Positions 62,838 to 64,000 of a stretch of DNA of 64,000 nt are shown piece by piece. This DNA comes from Bacillota bacterium. GTDB taxonomy: Bacteria; Bacillota; Clostridia; Christensenellales; Aristaeellaceae. The stretch covers positions 30,735 through 94,734 of the forward strand of contig JASGUQ010000039.1 of NCBI GenBank assembly GCA_030057655.1. Direction: 5' to 3'. The notes under the pieces are model-generated. The model ran no database searches. It saw only the letters and a list, made by a program, of their open reading frames with translations, and was not told the origin of the DNA. Both the position numbers and the translations under genes were made by a program. How positions within the stretch are numbered: position 1 is the stretch's first letter; the number at the start of each line of letters is the position of its first letter.

Positions 62838-64000
62838 ATGGTAGTGAAAAGAGATATATATTTGAACAAACTCATTAGCAAGAAACACAATGGCCTTATC
62901 AAGGTCGTTACTGGTGTACGTCGCTGTGGAAAGTCCTTTCTGCTGTTCAATCTTTTCAAGGAGCATCTTCGCTCGGAAGGAGTGGACAGCAATCACATCA
63001 TCGAAATAGCGTTTGACGCATTTGAGAACAAACGGTTTCAAGACCCCTATGTGTTGATGCCATATCTGAAAGAACAGATTGCTGATGACGGGATGCACTA
63101 TGTTCTTCTTGACGAGGTACAGCTTTTAGGCGAGTTTGAAGCCGTGCTTAACAGCCTCATCCGTAAAAAAAACGTAGATGTGTATGTGACTGGAAGTAAC
63201 GCCAGATTTCTGTCTAAGGATGTCATTACTGAGTTTAGAGGACGTGGCGACGAGATTCATATGTTTCCGCTGAATTTTTCTGAATTTATGTCGGTTTACT
63301 CCGGTACAAAGCAGGACGGCTGGAATGAGTATATGCTTTACGGCGGATTGCCCCTTGTCCTTCGTTTTGAAAAGCCTGAGGAAAAAATTGCTTTTCTGAA
63401 ATCGCTTTTTGAAGAAACATATATTTCGGATATCGTAGGAAGACATAAAATTCGCAACCGTGCTGAACTGGAGGATTTGCTGAATATTCTATCCTCCGCC
63501 ATTGGCTCTCTCACTAACCCGACCAAGCTGTCTGCTACCTTCAAAAGTGTCAAGCAAAAGACCATCAGCAAGACGACCATTGCCAAATACATCGACTATC
63601 TGCGGGATGCGTTTCTAATTGACAGTGCGGTGCGCTACGATATCAAGGGGAAGAAATATATCAACACCCCGGTCAAATACTACTTCACCGATATCGGACT
63701 TCGCAATGCGCGGTTAAACTTCCGTCAACTGGAGGAAACCCACACCATGGAGAATATCATTTTCAACGAGTTAAGAATACGAGGATTTAATGTAGATGTA
63801 GGTGTTGTGGTAGTGAATAGTACCAACAAGGATGGTGCCAGCATCCGCAAGCAGCTTGAAATAGATTTTGTGTGCAATAAGGGTTCAAAACGCTTCTATA
63901 TTCAATCTGCTTACGCCATACCCAACCAAGGGAAAATGGAGCAGGAACAACGCTCATTGATGCTGACAGGCGATGGGTTCAAGAAGATCATCATTACAAA
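62838..64000 (+). CDS. AAA ATPase with DUF4143 domain (3' end outside window)
   Basis: 387 residues visible, no stop before the window edge. Walker A GVRRCGKS (26-33) and Walker B VLLDEVQ (89-95) in an AAA fold, then SNARFLS sensor-like and YLRDAFLIDSA, KYYFTDIGLRNA, the DUF4143 region, and IDFVCNKG near the end, a nuclease-like DUF4143 mark. The ATG follows AGGAGGG; a TATAAT lies at 62780-62785. Such ATPases are common, poorly understood, often variable between strains. Expected total length ~400-430, so 10-40 residues are missing. Confidence 0.9.
   Translation, partial: MVVKRDIYLNKLISKKHNGLIKVVTGVRRCGKSFLLFNLFKEHLRSEGVDSNHIIEIAFDAFENKRFQDPYVLMPYLKEQIADDGMHYVLLDEVQLLGEFEAVLNSLIRKKNVDVYVTGSNARFLSKDVITEFRGRGDEIHMFPLNFSEFMSVYSGTKQDGWNEYMLYGGLPLVLRFEKPEEKIAFLKSLFEETYISDIVGRHKIRNRAELEDLLNILSSAIGSLTNPTKLSATFKSVKQKTISKTTIAKYIDYLRDAFLIDSAVRYDIKGKKYINTPVKYYFTDIGLRNARLNFRQLEETHTMENIIFNELRIRGFNVDVGVVVVNSTNKDGASIRKQLEIDFVCNKGSKRFYIQSAYAIPNQGKMEQEQRSLMLTGDGFKKIIIT

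Overview
The window reads as chromosome of an anaerobic, low-redox Firmicute of the Clostridia type with a moderately high GC core. The evidence is a 2-oxoacid:ferredoxin oxidoreductase subunit, a Ctc-type L25, YhbY next to Obg, DUF1292 next to uvrC, AsnA, strong AGGAGG ribosome sites with ATG, GTG and TTG starts, and Gram-positive secreted proteins without outer-membrane features. No rRNA, tRNA, CRISPR array, prophage or complete insertion sequence was found. Species cannot be named from this sequence.

Layout. 1-9.8 kb is housekeeping: oxidoreductase gamma subunit (cut by the window edge), a YbaK-like deacylase, L25, TypA, AsnA, an EamA transporter, UvrB and an M29 aminopeptidase. The asnA-typA gap holds a probable small RNA and repeats. 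9.8-17.4 kb has a probable structured RNA with its own promoter and terminator, then a 2296-residue surface protein with an AGEPE repeat stalk and eight ~200-residue repeats. 17.7-20.9 kb is a tight operon (nitroreductase-like, RarA, prolyl-tRNA deacylase-like, YfbR). 21-25.9 kb has a second wall-anchored surface protein, YhbY and Obg.

25.9-30.9 kb is a sharply AT-rich, probably transferred island with one promoter and four compactly arranged genes: a STAS plus GHKL-ATPase protein, a phosphoribosyltransferase-like protein, an HD plus phosphoribosyltransferase-like protein, and ThyX. It looks like a nucleotide-centred conflict or signalling system and is my first candidate for an undescribed system. 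A second AT-rich gene, a solitary NACHT NTPase (59.1-61.0 kb), sits directly upstream of a two-component/ABC-exporter operon (54.3-59.1 kb).

31-54 kb and 61.2-62.3 kb are dominated by secreted and membrane proteins of unknown function, arranged around two Hanks-type kinases with different extracellular sensor domains and a duplicated XRE-like protein; uvrC, DUF1292 and a GH29 fucosidase are interspersed or flank them. Four copies of the palindrome GTGCAA-W-TTGCAC lie in front of four transcription units of this set, each exactly 23 nt before a -10-like hexamer, so these genes probably form one regulon.

Two intergenic repeat families also run through the window: a 161-162 bp element with inverted ends (three copies, all just after minus-strand stop codons, with covarying stems) and a shorter hairpin-plus-tail element (four copies and one relative). 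The right edge carries the start of a DUF4143-type AAA ATPase.
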